Source: Mycobacterium gallinarum (GTDB lineage: Bacteria; Actinomycetota; Actinomycetes; Mycobacteriales; Mycobacteriaceae). From it: a DNA stretch of 64,000 nucleotides. The notes under the pieces were generated by a model. The model was not told the DNA's origin, made no database searches, and saw nothing but the letters and a program-made list of their open reading frames with translations. The position numbers and the translations under genes are program-made. The stretch is from NCBI RefSeq assembly GCF_010726765.1, contig NZ_AP022601.1, positions 1,674,001 to 1,738,000 of the forward strand, read 5' to 3'. Of the stretch, positions 50,600 to 59,381 are shown piece after piece (position 1 is the first letter of the stretch; each line of letters begins with the position of its first letter).

Positions 50600-50800
50600 C
50601 CTCTCCCTCTGTCGTCGGTGCCTGAGAGATTCGGCGACCCGCGCTGCACGCGAGAAGTGCCTTTCCCCATGGGCGGGCAGGGGTGGACCTACCACTTTCC
50701 AGAGGCATCGGGGCCATGCGCGGTCCTGGGTGCCTGAGAGGTTGACGGAGAGGTGTTGCTCCTTCGGCGTCCGTGGCTGGCGGCTACGGAACTCTCCCGC
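50600..50800 (-). ncRNA. tandem glycine riboswitch upstream of gcvP
   Basis: On the minus strand the first aptamer starts at GGGAGAG (about 50798) and holds GCCGAAGGAGCAAC, then CCTCTCAGGCAC. The linker contains CTCTGGAAAG. The second aptamer ends ATCTCTCAGGCACCG then GACAGAGGGAGAGG (about 50600). These are hallmark pieces of the gcvT-type glycine riboswitch with two aptamers. It lies between the MerR gene and gcvP, 45 bases before the gcvP start. It should switch gcvP on when glycine is high. A TAAACT -10-like box lies at 50821-50826. This fills the otherwise gene-free 50556-50877 stretch. Confidence 0.92.
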
Positions 50801-50877
50801 ACAAGGGCGATGCGCTCACGAGTTTACCGGGACAGGCGTCATACCGACGCCGAGACTGCGCGTAGCCGAGAGAAAAG

Positions 50878-51501
50878 TCAGCCGATCTTGCGGTCGCGAT
50901 GCTTACGCCGTGACGCCAACTCGTCCTCGGGCGCGGCGATCGACTCGCCGCCGTCCGCCCTCTCACCTGGGAAGTCGGCGATGGCACCGGTCAGCTCGCG
51001 CATCGCGCCGGACACCGCGATACCGAAGACGCCCTGGCCACCCTGGAGCAGGTCGACCACTTCTTCGGCCGAGGTGCACTCGTACACCGTGGTGCCGTCG
51101 GAGAACAGCGTGATGTTGGCCAGATCCCGAACGCCGCGCTGGCGCAGGTGATCGACGGCGACCCGGATGTTGTGCAGCGAGATCCCGGTGTCCAGCAGGC
51201 GCTTGACGATCTTGAGGACCAATATGTCCTTGAACGAATACAGCCGCTGGCTGCCCGAACCAGCAGCGCTGCGGATGGACGGCACCACCAGCGAAGTCCT
51301 GGCCCAGTAGTCCAGCTGCCGGTAGGTGATGCCGGCGATCTGGCATGCGCTGGGACCGCGGTATCCGACGAGCTCGTCGGGAACCGAGTCATCCGGGAAA
51401 AGACCACCCTGAACGGGTGCGCTGGTAACGGTGATTCCCGATTCGGCGGGACCGCTTGTCGAGGACAGATCGAACTCCTCTTGACGTGGCGTGTCTCCCA
51501 C
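50878..51501 (-). CDS. MerR-family transcriptional regulator (Rv1830-like)
   Basis: 207 residues. A MerR winged helix in the middle (GPSACQIAGITYRQLDYWARTSLVVPS, then GSGSQRLYSFKDILVLKIVKRLLDTGISL) is preceded by a disordered N-terminus and followed by a ligand-independent-looking C-terminus with no cysteine metal site. GTG 51501 has GAGAGGA ahead of it. In M. tuberculosis Rv1830 has been linked to growth and cell-cycle control; treat this as knowledge of the homologue. It has its own 229-base upstream gap. Confidence 0.88.
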   Translation of the reverse strand: MGDTPRQEEFDLSSTSGPAESGITVTSAPVQGGLFPDDSVPDELVGYRGPSACQIAGITYRQLDYWARTSLVVPSIRSAAGSGSQRLYSFKDILVLKIVKRLLDTGISLHNIRVAVDHLRQRGVRDLANITLFSDGTTVYECTSAEEVVDLLQGGQGVFGIAVSGAMRELTGAIADFPGERADGGESIAAPEDELASRRKHRDRKIG

Positions 51502-51730
51502 TTTCGAATCCTCTCGCCGGTCGAACTCGCGTCTGTGACCTGCATGGCAGCACGTTTGCCCAAGCCCGAATGTGTCGAGCATACGCTTCCGCCGGGCCCG
51601 CGACTGCCCATCAGCAGGTCCGACCACCAAAGTATGGCTGCCCGATTAGCGGTTTGAAGAAACCCGCGCCGCGTGTCGAGGACGACGAGACGCTTCCGTG
51701 ACAAACGCCACTCGGAAACGCCGCAAAAAG

Positions 51731-52225
51731 CTACGTGGCCTTGAAGTCGTCGGGCGACACGCTGTCGAGAAACTCCTTGAACTTCTCGACCTCGTCCTCA
51801 CGTACCGCACCGGTGGCTTCATCGTCGTTCTCGTCGGGAATCAGCAGGCCGGCCTCGGCGAGCACCGCCTCTTCGACGTAGATCGGCACGCCGACCCGCA
51901 GTGCGATCGCCACGGAATCCGACGGCCGCGCCGACACCTTGATGTCCCGATCGAAGATCAGGTCTGCGTAGAAGGTGCCCTCTTGCAGGTCGACAATGCG
52001 CACTTCCTTGAGCGAATGGCCAAGGGCCCCAATGACATCTCTGATCAAGTCATGGGTCAGCGGTCGCGCCGGTTCCACGCCCTGCTGCTCGAGTGCGATG
52101 GCCGCGGCCTCCGATTGACCTATCCAAATCGGCAAGTAGCGGTCGCCGTTGGACTCGCGCAGCAGCAGCACCGGCTGATTCTGGGGCTGCTCCACGCGAA
52201 TGCCGACCACACGAACCTCACCCAT
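51731..52225 (-). CDS. BFN (bifunctional nuclease, DUF151) domain protein (Rv1829-like)
   Basis: 164 residues of the DUF151/BFN family: VVGIRVEQPQNQPVLLLRE, LPIWIGQSEAAAIAL and RPSDSVAIALRVGVPIYV. The name comes from plant nucleases and activity in bacteria is not settled. Length equals Rv1829, and it lies between the two MerR genes as in M. tuberculosis. Confidence 0.92.
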   Translation of the reverse strand: MGEVRVVGIRVEQPQNQPVLLLRESNGDRYLPIWIGQSEAAAIALEQQGVEPARPLTHDLIRDVIGALGHSLKEVRIVDLQEGTFYADLIFDRDIKVSARPSDSVAIALRVGVPIYVEEAVLAEAGLLIPDENDDEATGAVREDEVEKFKEFLDSVSPDDFKAT

Positions 52226-52273
52226 CTGTGTCCGCCCTTCGCGCCGATAGCCTGCAAAATTTGAGTCTAATCC

Positions 52274-53014
52274 TCAGCGATCAAGAACGTCGCGCACCGC
52301 CGACTTGATCAATGACGTGTGCAACGTGATGGCGAGCGCCGCCACCTCACGCGCCAGATCGTCGGCGCGGTCCCGGGCACCTGCCTTACCCGCCTTGACC
52401 ACAGGCCCCGCGATCTGTGCGATCAGGTCAGACTGACGGTCGGCCGCCGATCGGAACGCGCGGAGGTGACGCGCTTCGACGCCGTAGTCCGCCAGCGCGC
52501 GAGCGCACTGGGCGATCGTCACGGAGTGCTCGTCGAAGAAGCCGGCCCGGCCGGGAGTGATCACGCCCGCCTTGACCAGTGCCGTCAGGAGTTCGTCGTC
52601 GACGCCAGAGCGATTCAGCAGGTCCTCGCGTGACAGCCGCACCTGCGTCGGCGCGACGCCTGATACCCCGGCGCCGGAGTCTGGATCGTCGCCCGACACC
52701 GGCACCAAACGCGGTACCCCGTAAGCGGATCCGGTGTGCGGCAACTCGCCGTCGGGATGGGCGTCCAGCTGCGCCTTGATGACTTTCAAGGGCAGGTACT
52801 GGTCGCGCTGGGCGGTCAGGACGAACCGCAGACGGGCGCAGTCGTAGGCGGTGAACCGACGGTAGCCCGACGCCGTGCGCTCTGGCGTGACCAGTCCTTC
52901 GGCCTCCAGGAACCTGATCTTGGAGATGGTCACGTCCGGGAAGTCCGGTCGCAGCAGATCGAGGACCGCTCCGATCGACATCCCAGTCAGAGCGGGGGTG
53001 TCGGGCTGACTCAT
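52274..53014 (-). CDS. MerR-family transcriptional regulator (Rv1828-like)
   Basis: 246 residues. The N-terminal MerR helix-turn-helix ([20 protein letters not shown], then [17 protein letters not shown] [21 protein letters not shown] split by codons) is followed by a helical C-terminus. ATG 53014 overlaps the TGA of the repeat-encoded 48-residue frame (ATGA), so its translation may depend on ribosomes crossing the repeat array from garA. Confidence 0.9.
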   Translation of the reverse strand: MSQPDTPALTGMSIGAVLDLLRPDFPDVTISKIRFLEAEGLVTPERTASGYRRFTAYDCARLRFVLTAQRDQYLPLKVIKAQLDAHPDGELPHTGSAYGVPRLVPVSGDDPDSGAGVSGVAPTQVRLSREDLLNRSGVDDELLTALVKAGVITPGRAGFFDEHSVTIAQCARALADYGVEARHLRAFRSAADRQSDLIAQIAGPVVKAGKAGARDRADDLAREVAALAITLHTSLIKSAVRDVLDR

Positions 53015-53157
53015 TTACTCTTCGCGCAAGCGCTCATCGGGGTCACGCTCTTCGCGCAAGCGCTCATCGGGGTCACGCTCTTCGCGCAAGCGCTCATCGG
53101 GGTCACGCTCTTCGCGCAAGCGCTCATCGGGGTCACGCTCTTCGCGCAAGCGCTCAT
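53011..53157 (-). CDS. 48-residue repeat peptide, MSACAK family, between garA and merR
   Basis: The 30-bp repeats keep one reading frame and give ([10 protein letters not shown]) four times followed by [11 protein letters not shown] 53157 lies six bases after the garA stop and the TGA overlaps the merR ATG. There is no Shine-Dalgarno of its own, so initiation would rely on ribosomes finishing garA. Whether the peptide has a function or only hands ribosomes on is unknown. Confidence 0.5.
   Translation of the reverse strand: MSACAKSVTPMSACAKSVTPMSACAKSVTPMSACAKSVTPMSACAKSK
53018..53157 (-). repeat. 30-bp tandem repeat array between garA and merR
   Basis: Four perfect 30-bp units and a 20-base fifth (minus strand, from 53157 down to 53018). 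The first 18 bases of each unit, ATGAGCGCTTGCGCGAAG, are identical to the core of the 32-bp array at ureB/ureC, 22 kb away. There are no spacers, so it is not CRISPR. Confidence 0.93.
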
Positions 53158-53163
53158 CGACCA

Positions 53164-53643
53164 CTAGCCGGGCCCACCTTCGTCGTCACCCTTGGGCCCG
53201 GTCAGGAACACCAGGCGGAACTTGCCGATCTGCACCTCGTCGCCGTTGGCGAGCACCGCGGAATCCACGGGCTCCCGGTTGACGTAGGTGCCGTTAAGAC
53301 TGCCGACGTCGACGACCTGGAACTCGTTGCTCTCGAGCCTGAACTCGGCGTGACGACGGCTCACCGTCACATCATCGAGGAAAATGTCGCTATCGGGATG
53401 TCGACCCGCCGACGTGGTGGGCTGATCCAGCAGAAACCGTGAGCCGGCGTTGGGTCCGCGCTTGACGACCAGCAGGGCAGAACCGACGGGCAGGCCCTCG
53501 ACCCCCGTGACCGCTCCTTCGGAGCCCGCCGCTGCCGGGGCGTCCAACTCGTTGAGAAAGTCCGCGCGGAAGACTGATGTCGTTTCCACGGTGACATCGT
53601 CAGACGTCTGGTCCGCCCCGGAATTCTGGTCCTTGTCCGTCAC
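53164..53643 (-). CDS. garA: GarA, FHA-domain regulator of glutamate and TCA metabolism (Rv1827-like)
   Basis: 159 residues. The N-terminal phospho-motif ETTSVF places Thr21 and Thr22 exactly as in M. tuberculosis GarA, targets of PknG and PknB. The FHA domain (about 65-150) has GRHPDSDI, SRRHAEF and GSLNGTYVN. Unphosphorylated GarA inhibits alpha-ketoglutarate decarboxylase and glutamate dehydrogenase and activates glutamate synthase in mycobacteria. GAGGAG precedes GTG 53643. It is followed by the repeat array and merR. Confidence 0.96.
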   Translation of the reverse strand: MTDKDQNSGADQTSDDVTVETTSVFRADFLNELDAPAAAGSEGAVTGVEGLPVGSALLVVKRGPNAGSRFLLDQPTTSAGRHPDSDIFLDDVTVSRRHAEFRLESNEFQVVDVGSLNGTYVNREPVDSAVLANGDEVQIGKFRLVFLTGPKGDDEGGPG

Positions 53644-53807
53644 CCGCTGCTCCTCACTGGCCGCTGTGGCGATATGGCGATATCAGGCCAACCCTCAGCC
53701 GAAAGTTCGTCTTGTGTCGACCGTACCGCGAGGCGGACTCCGTTGTGTCCACCACCGCCGGATCCGCCTCTGGTTGGTTATCCGGTCTGCAGAACCCTAA
53801 CAACCCG

Positions 53808-54203
53808 TCATTCGCTCACTGTGGCGCGGTAGCCGTCGGCGTCCAGAAGCTTGCCAAGGCCGTCGGCCAGCGCACCGGAGTCGACCTGCAGGTCCAGCAG
53901 CCAACCTGCGCCGTAGGGGTCGGAGTTGACGAGCTGGGGATTGCCCTCTAGATCACCATTCACCGCAAGGACTTTCGCGCTGAGCGGCGCGTACAGGTCC
54001 GAAACCGACTTCGTGGACTCCACCTCGCCGAACGACTCGCCCGCGGTCACGTCGGCGCCGACGTCCGGCAACTGGACGAAAACGACGTCGCCCAACGCTG
54101 ACTGCGCGTAGTCGGTGATCCCGACGCGGACGGTGTCGTCACCGGTGCGCTGCACCCACTCGTGTTCCTCGGTGTAGTGCAGGTCGGCTGGGATTTCGCT
54201 CAC
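53808..54203 (-). CDS. gcvH: glycine cleavage system H protein
   Basis: 131 residues. The lipoyl-bearing Lys65 lies in [10 protein letters not shown]. It carries the aminomethyl group between GcvP, GcvT and GcvL. GTG 54203 with AAGGAG (complement near 54209-54214) gives the usual start. An in-frame ATG at 54221 is the final start of the 25-bp repeat relay and would add MRRRSA. garA follows after 164 bases. Confidence 0.94.
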   Translation of the reverse strand: MSEIPADLHYTEEHEWVQRTGDDTVRVGITDYAQSALGDVVFVQLPDVGADVTAGESFGEVESTKSVSDLYAPLSAKVLAVNGDLEGNPQLVNSDPYGAGWLLDLQVDSGALADGLGKLLDADGYRATVSE

Positions 54204-54217
54204 GGCGCTCCTTCTTC

Positions 54218-54292
54218 TCATTCGCGGTTCACCGCGGTGTTGTCATTCGCGGTTCACCGCATTGTTCTCATTCGCGGTTCACCGCGGTTGTC
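54218..54292 (-). repeat. 25-bp tandem repeat array ahead of gcvH with overlapping mini-ORFs
   Basis: Three copies begin at 54218, 54243 and 54268, with 18 identical bases each (minus strand GCGGTGAACCGCGAATGA) and variable linkers. On the coding strand GTG-AAC-CGC-GAA-TGA frames alternate with six-codon ATG frames, every stop overlapping the next start (ATGA or GTGA). The last ATG (54221) is in frame with gcvH. It differs in sequence from the MSACAK arrays but shares their stop-start design. Confidence 0.85.
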
Positions 54293-54323
54293 TCCGCGGG
54301 TTCGTTGCTGTCGCGCGCTCAGC

Positions 54324-55145
54324 TCACTTGACTGGCTGAGCGTATTGGCGAGGTTTCGGTTGCCGCAAGGCGGTGATGTCCACTCTGTCGGACTGCTGCA
54401 CGTCCATCGAGCCGCCGACCCGCTCGACGCTGTCCGTCGCGCCGCCGGGAATGTTCATCGCCGCAGCCAGTGTGGGTGGATCACCAATCGCCAGAACTGA
54501 ATACGGCGGGTTGAGTGTCACACTGTCGGCGACCAGCGCGCCGGGGCTCCCGACAAGCCAGGTGTCCAGGCCCACGCGTACCGCAGATCCTCCCCCGCGG
54601 ATCTCCATCGCTTCGGCCCCGGCGTTGCGCAGCTCGTTGATCACATCGAGCATCGTTTCGGCCGGCACTCCCGGGGTGGTGTCGGTGATGGTCAGCGTCA
54701 CGCCCGGGCCGGTGGCGGGCACCGTGCCGATCAGGATCGACAGCGCGGCAAGCCGAGCCTGCGCGCTCTCGATCGCCGCTTGATCGCTGCTGCCGGAGGC
54801 CTGCAGTTGCGCCAGCGTGCGCTGCAGTTCGGCCACTTCGGTGTTCAGGGCCGCCTCGCGTTGCTGCAGGGAGTCCAAGAGCACCAGCAGGTCGGCGGGG
54901 CGGGCGGTCTCCAGCGAGTCGCCCGATTCGGTCTGCCGCACCTGCGTGATGATCGCCAGCCCCAGCAGCACGCACAGCACCATGGCGAGTGCACCGAACA
55001 CGATCTGCGACCGACCGCGCGCCGCGACGCCGACGACCCCGCCGCGATGCAGCTCGCCGATCTCGGGTGACGGCGCATCCGGCGGCAATTCGTGGCGGCC
55101 GTGCTGATCGGGCTCGGCCGAGTGGGCAGGGGTGTCGTCGGTCAA
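54324..55145 (-). CDS. DUF881 membrane-anchored protein (Rv1825-like)
   Basis: 273 residues. A cytoplasmic acidic N-terminus (about 60 residues), one transmembrane helix (IVFGALAMVLCVLLGLAII), a coiled-coil stretch rich in Gln, Leu and Ala (about 90-140) and the DUF881 domain (ATGPGVTLTITDTTPG, then DVINELRNAGAEAMEIRG and NPPYSVLAIGDPPTLAAAM). The function is unknown; clustering with the small basic protein is conserved in actinobacteria. TTG 55145 follows the upstream stop closely. Confidence 0.87.
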   Translation of the reverse strand: MTDDTPAHSAEPDQHGRHELPPDAPSPEIGELHRGGVVGVAARGRSQIVFGALAMVLCVLLGLAIITQVRQTESGDSLETARPADLLVLLDSLQQREAALNTEVAELQRTLAQLQASGSSDQAAIESAQARLAALSILIGTVPATGPGVTLTITDTTPGVPAETMLDVINELRNAGAEAMEIRGGGSAVRVGLDTWLVGSPGALVADSVTLNPPYSVLAIGDPPTLAAAMNIPGGATDSVERVGGSMDVQQSDRVDITALRQPKPRQYAQPVK

Positions 55146-55149
55146 GGGG

Positions 55150-55482
55150 TCACGCGCCGAACAGTCTGCGCCGCAACGCGGCCGCGTTCCCGAAGATCCG
55201 GATGCCCAGCACCACGATGATGGCGGTGGACAGCTGTGTGCCGACCCCCAGTTGGTCTCCGACGTAGACGATGAGCGCGGCGACCAACACGTTGAACACA
55301 AAGGACACGACAAACACCTTCGAATCGAAGATGCGTTCCAGATAGGCGCGCAGACCGCCGAACACGGCGTCGAGTGCGGCGACGACGGCGATCGGTAGAT
55401 ACGGCTGGACGAACTCGGGCACGTCCGGGTGGAACACCAACCCGAGGACGATGCCGATGACGAGTGCGGCGATCCCGATCAC
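55150..55482 (-). CDS. sbp: small basic membrane protein, DUF1290 (Rv1824-like)
   Basis: 110 residues with three or four hydrophobic segments and family sequence (GLVFHPDVPEFVQPYLPIAVVAALDAVFGGLRA, described here in two parts: up to PYLP and from IAVV), ending in a basic tail (LRRRLFG). The family is conserved beside DUF881 genes in Gram-positive bacteria. GTG 55482 is the only close start. It sits between the two DUF881 genes with tight spacing. Confidence 0.85.
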   Translation of the reverse strand: MIGIAALVIGIVLGLVFHPDVPEFVQPYLPIAVVAALDAVFGGLRAYLERIFDSKVFVVSFVFNVLVAALIVYVGDQLGVGTQLSTAIIVVLGIRIFGNAAALRRRLFGA

Positions 55483-55503
55483 GACTGTGGCTTCATCTGC
55501 TGA

Positions 55504-56406
55504 TCACTGCCCAATCTCCTTGGCGAAGTTGACTTCCCGAATCGGACTCGCCGGCAGGGTGAGCGCCTCGGAGGTGCTCACCTGGACTCCGACACCGTAC
55601 GACGTTTCCAGCAGCCGAAGCCGGTGCAGTCCGGCACTGCGATCGAAGATGTCCTGCATCGCGTGGGGCGGTCCGACGGCGAGAATGACGTATGGGCTGC
55701 TGATCGGTTGATTGTCGACGAGGATGCTGCTGCCCGCCTGCCGGATCGTCACGTTCGGCCCGATGCGCACACCGCCGACCGAGACCGCCTCCGCGCCGCT
55801 GAGCCATAGCGAATTGACCACCTGCTGCAGGTCGCGGTCGAGGATCACCTGCTGACTGCCGGGCACCCGCTCCTTCGACACGTCGGACAGGTCCACCGAC
55901 ATTCCCGGATCGTTGACGGTGATCTGCAGACCCGGCCCGATCACGGCGGTGGCCGCGGCGGCGAGGTTCGATTCGTCGAGTTGGCCAAGCAGTTGTTGGC
56001 CGCGCGCGTCACCCTCCAGGCGTTGGCGCTGTTCGGTGTCCACCTCGGCGGCCAGCGCATCGCGTCGGCTCGAGGCGTCGGCCACCGCCGCCTCGGCGGA
56101 ACGCACGCTGCCGGAGAGCACGTGTTGGGTCTCCCGCACGCCGGGTGCGGTGGACCGGGCCTGGCCGACCGCGGCGACGAATACCAGCGCAATCAACACC
56201 GCGCCCGTGATCTGCCACGCCCACGTCTGCCACCGCTTGCGCTGCTCGCCGTGTTCTTTCGCATCCGCGGCCGCCTGGTAGCCGGGATCCAGATGGTCCG
56301 ACAACAGGGAGCGCAGTAACGACGGCACCGGAATCAACGTCGGGCGATTCGCCACATGGGCGCTTCGTCCGGCTTCCGGGTCGTAGCCGCCGAGCTGACT
56401 CATCAT
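55504..56406 (-). CDS. DUF881 membrane-anchored protein (Rv1823-like)
   Basis: 300 residues. A cytoplasmic part (about 1-60) is followed by a transmembrane helix ([20 protein letters not shown]), a coiled coil (about 100-135) and a DUF881 domain ([50 protein letters not shown]). It is a paralogue of the gene at 54324. Start choice among GTG 56409, ATG 56406 and ATG 56403 is arbitrary. It follows pgsA2 by about 13 bases. Confidence 0.87.
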   Translation of the reverse strand: MMSQLGGYDPEAGRSAHVANRPTLIPVPSLLRSLLSDHLDPGYQAAADAKEHGEQRKRWQTWAWQITGAVLIALVFVAAVGQARSTAPGVRETQHVLSGSVRSAEAAVADASSRRDALAAEVDTEQRQRLEGDARGQQLLGQLDESNLAAAATAVIGPGLQITVNDPGMSVDLSDVSKERVPGSQQVILDRDLQQVVNSLWLSGAEAVSVGGVRIGPNVTIRQAGSSILVDNQPISSPYVILAVGPPHAMQDIFDRSAGLHRLRLLETSYGVGVQVSTSEALTLPASPIREVNFAKEIGQ

Positions 56407-56419
56407 CACTCCGGTGGCC

Positions 56420-57004
56420 TCAGCGGCCCACTTTGGGCATTTGACGCATCACCATCGAAACCTGGATCAGATACAGCACGCCCGACCATAGGTACATCGC
56501 CAGACCCCAGATCAGGAACGCCCAGCCGCACGCGAGAATCACCCGGCTCCACAACGCATCCCACTGCCCGAGCAGAATCAGCGGAAGCCCCGACATCAGC
56601 GCGAACGTCGCCGCCTTGCCGATGTAGGTGACCGGTAGCGCGGTCAGCCCCCTACTGCGCAGCAGTGGCAGCGTGGCGGCCAGCACGACGTCGCGACCGA
56701 GCAGGGTCAGCACGATCCACCACGGCACCGATCCGTGAATGGCCATCGCGATCGGGATGGCGACCATGTAGATGCGGTCCACTGCCGGGTCCAGCAGCTC
56801 TCCGAGCCGCGACGACTGATTGTCGACCAGCCGCGCGATCTTGCCGTCGGCCCAGTCCGAGACGCCGCTGAACATGAGCACGGCCACGGCCCATGCGTTC
56901 TCGTGCACCACCAGCAGCAGCCAGAGGAAAACCGGCACCAGCACCAGACGTAGCGCGCTGAGCACGTTGGGCACCGTCAGTACCCGGTCGCGCGGCTCCT
57001 GCAT
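56420..57004 (-). CDS. pgsA2: CDP-alcohol phosphatidyltransferase PgsA2 (Rv1822-like)
   Basis: 194 residues, five to six membrane helices. The CDP-alcohol phosphatidyltransferase motif spans about 50-76: Asp50, Asp53-Gly54, Ala57-Arg58, Gly68, Asp72 and Asp76. There are nine residues between Arg58 and Gly68 (LVDNQSSRL), where the family consensus has eight. It is annotated in M. tuberculosis as a phosphatidylglycerophosphate or cardiolipin synthase-type enzyme; the exact lipid is uncertain. It lies nine bases after secA2. Confidence 0.9.
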   Translation of the reverse strand: MQEPRDRVLTVPNVLSALRLVLVPVFLWLLLVVHENAWAVAVLMFSGVSDWADGKIARLVDNQSSRLGELLDPAVDRIYMVAIPIAMAIHGSVPWWIVLTLLGRDVVLAATLPLLRSRGLTALPVTYIGKAATFALMSGLPLILLGQWDALWSRVILACGWAFLIWGLAMYLWSGVLYLIQVSMVMRQMPKVGR

Positions 57005-57013
57005 GGATAGAAC

Positions 57014-59338
57014 CTAGCGGAATACCCCCGGCAAACTCAGCGCCGACAAGGTGTCGTCGGCCAGCGGGTTGTCGTGCACCATGTACGTCCACGTCGAGGT
57101 CGGCCGGGCCAGCTTGGACAGGTCGACGCCCGGTTCGTCCTCGATCGAGGCCGCCGTGTCGAAGGTCTGCTGCGCGGCCTCGATCGCGTCGGCGGCCAGC
57201 GAGGCGAACGCGTCGACGGCCATCCGGTGGAATTCGTCGAGCGGGTTCTGCCTGCCGAGGGCCCGCAGATGGATGCTCTCCCGGATGTCAGCGAGGAACG
57301 CCAGGTGATCGGCCCAGCCGCGGTCGAGGTGGTAGAGCATGATCAGGCGGCAGATCTTCTCGAGTTTCTCCTCGCCGACCTGCTCCACCAGCTCGTCGTA
57401 GCGGTCCGGCGACAGCTCCCGCAGCTCGTCGCGCGCGGTCGGCGTGCGCAACAAGGTGTCGCGGCGCTCCACCAGGATGGCGCGCTGCTGAGCGATCAGC
57501 TGGTTGTAGCGCCACGTGTTGGCGTGCACGTCGAGCATGCGGCCCTCGGCGATGCGCTGTGCGCTGTCCAGGTAGCTGGCCGCCTTGGGGCTGACGATGC
57601 GGCCGTCTTCGTCGGTCTGCATCGGCAACTTGTTCGCATCGAGGTGAGCGGCCACCACGTCGTCTTCCCAGCTGGAGAAGAACACCGACGATCCTGGGTC
57701 GCCCTGACGTCCGGCGCGTCCGCGCAGCTGATTGTCCAGCCGCTCGGTGTTGTGCCGCCCGGTGCCGATGACGTGCAGCCCGCCCAGTTCGGCGACGTCG
57801 TCATGGTCGGCTTCGTCGGACCCGCCGAGCCGGATGTCAGTTCCGCGACCGGCCATCTGGGTGGACACCGTCACCGATCCGAGCGCGCCGGCCTCGGCGA
57901 TGACCGCGGCTTCCTCAGCGTCGTTCTTCGCGTTGAGCACGACGGCGGGCACCCCCGCCTTGACCAGGCGCTCGTGCAGGTCCTCAGACTCGGCGACGTC
58001 GCGAGTACCGACCAGCACCGGCTGGCGGGTCTTGTGCACCTCGACGATGTGCTCGACGATCGCGGCGGCCTTGGCAGCCGCAGTGACGTATACGCGATCC
58101 TCTTCGTCCTCGCGAATGTTGGGAGTATTCGGGGGAATTGGCGACACACCGAGTTTGTAGAACTGGCGTAGCTGCTCGCCGGCCGCCAAGGCGGTGCCGG
58201 TCATGCCGCACACCGTCGGGTACCGGTCGATGAGGGCCTGGACTGTGATCGTGTCGAGCACCTCGCCGGTCTCGGTGGTCTCGATGCCCTCTTTGGCCTC
58301 CACCGCGGCCTGCAGTCCGTCGGGCCAGCGCTGCAGCTGGGCAATGCGGCCACGCGAGGAGTTGATGAGGTGCACGGCGTTGTCACGAACGATGTAGTGC
58401 ACGTCGCGTTGCAACAGCACGTGGGCGTGCAGCGCGACGTTGACCTCGGTCAGGGTGGAGCCGACGTGTTCCTCGGAGTACAGGTTGATACCGCCGAGCT
58501 TGGCTTCGAGCTTCTGCGCACCGCTCTCGGTGAGGTGCACGTTGCGGCTGTCGGAGTCGGTCTCGTAGTCCTTGCCCTCGGTCAGTTCGCCGACCATCCG
58601 GATCAGTTCGACTTTGGGGGTCTCGCGGTGCGTGGTGCCCGCCAATACCAACGGCACCAAGGCTTCGTCGACGAGCACCGAGTCGGCTTCGTCGATCACC
58701 GCGACATCGGGGTTCGGCGACACCAGATCGTCGACGTCGGTGACCAGTTGGTCCCGCAGGACGTCGAACCCGATCTCGTTGACCGAGCCGTAGGTGACGT
58801 CGCATTCATAGGCCTTGCGCCGCTCGTCGGCCGTCGATTCGGCGGTGACCCAGCCGACGGTCAGGCCCAGCGCTTCGATCAGCGGGCCCATCCACCCGGC
58901 GTCGCGGCGAGCCAGGTAGTCGTTGATCGTGATGACGTGCACATGCCGGCCGCCGATCGCATACCCCGCTGCGGCTATGGCACCCGAGAGGGTTTTGCCT
59001 TCACCGGTGGCCATCTCGACGACATCGCCCGCAAGCATCCGCAGGGCCGCATGCAGTTGCACGTCGAACGGCCGCAGTGAGGTGGTCCGGACGGATGCCT
59101 CGCGTGCGATCGCCAGGAATTGCGGAATGTCCGCGGAATCGGCGAGGTCGTCGAGATTCAGCAGCCTGGCGGCTTTGAGCAGTTGCTCGTCGTCGAGGTC
59201 AGCGGCCTTCGCGTCGAACTCCGCCGAGTCGCTCACCTGAGCCATCGACGACGCCTGGTCCCTGTCGGTGCTCGCCCCGAGCATCCGCCAGAACCGACTG
59301 CTGACACGACCTGAGGTGCGGGTTTTGGTCTTCGCCAC
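57014..59338 (-). CDS. secA2: accessory Sec ATPase SecA2
   Basis: 774 residues, shorter than housekeeping SecA as usual for SecA2, with a truncated helical wing and no C-terminal zinc motif. DEAD motor: [15 protein letters not shown] (Walker A), [13 protein letters not shown] (Walker B), then [25 protein letters not shown]. It exports a limited set of proteins in mycobacteria. GTG 59338 ([20 protein letters not shown]) matches the family start; the frame upstream is not conserved. Confidence 0.96.
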   Translation of the reverse strand: MAKTKTRTSGRVSSRFWRMLGASTDRDQASSMAQVSDSAEFDAKAADLDDEQLLKAARLLNLDDLADSADIPQFLAIAREASVRTTSLRPFDVQLHAALRMLAGDVVEMATGEGKTLSGAIAAAGYAIGGRHVHVITINDYLARRDAGWMGPLIEALGLTVGWVTAESTADERRKAYECDVTYGSVNEIGFDVLRDQLVTDVDDLVSPNPDVAVIDEADSVLVDEALVPLVLAGTTHRETPKVELIRMVGELTEGKDYETDSDSRNVHLTESGAQKLEAKLGGINLYSEEHVGSTLTEVNVALHAHVLLQRDVHYIVRDNAVHLINSSRGRIAQLQRWPDGLQAAVEAKEGIETTETGEVLDTITVQALIDRYPTVCGMTGTALAAGEQLRQFYKLGVSPIPPNTPNIREDEEDRVYVTAAAKAAAIVEHIVEVHKTRQPVLVGTRDVAESEDLHERLVKAGVPAVVLNAKNDAEEAAVIAEAGALGSVTVSTQMAGRGTDIRLGGSDEADHDDVAELGGLHVIGTGRHNTERLDNQLRGRAGRQGDPGSSVFFSSWEDDVVAAHLDANKLPMQTDEDGRIVSPKAASYLDSAQRIAEGRMLDVHANTWRYNQLIAQQRAILVERRDTLLRTPTARDELRELSPDRYDELVEQVGEEKLEKICRLIMLYHLDRGWADHLAFLADIRESIHLRALGRQNPLDEFHRMAVDAFASLAADAIEAAQQTFDTAASIEDEPGVDLSKLARPTSTWTYMVHDNPLADDTLSALSLPGVFR

Positions 59339-59354
59339 AGCTTTACGGTACGCG

Positions 59355-59370
59355 GCCCGCCTCGGCGGGC
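59355..59370 (-). terminator. weak hairpin upstream of secA2
   Basis: GCCCGCC and GGCGGGC form a 7-bp GC stem with a very tight loop in the 43-base gap between the GNAT gene and secA2. It could be a weak terminator for the GNAT gene, or chance in GC-rich DNA. Confidence 0.3.
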
Positions 59371-59381
59371 GTGACCACACG

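Noticed and set aside
53011..53160. Tandem repeats resembling a CRISPR array
   Set aside because: Units are head-to-tail with no spacers, they keep a reading frame, and there are no cas genes.
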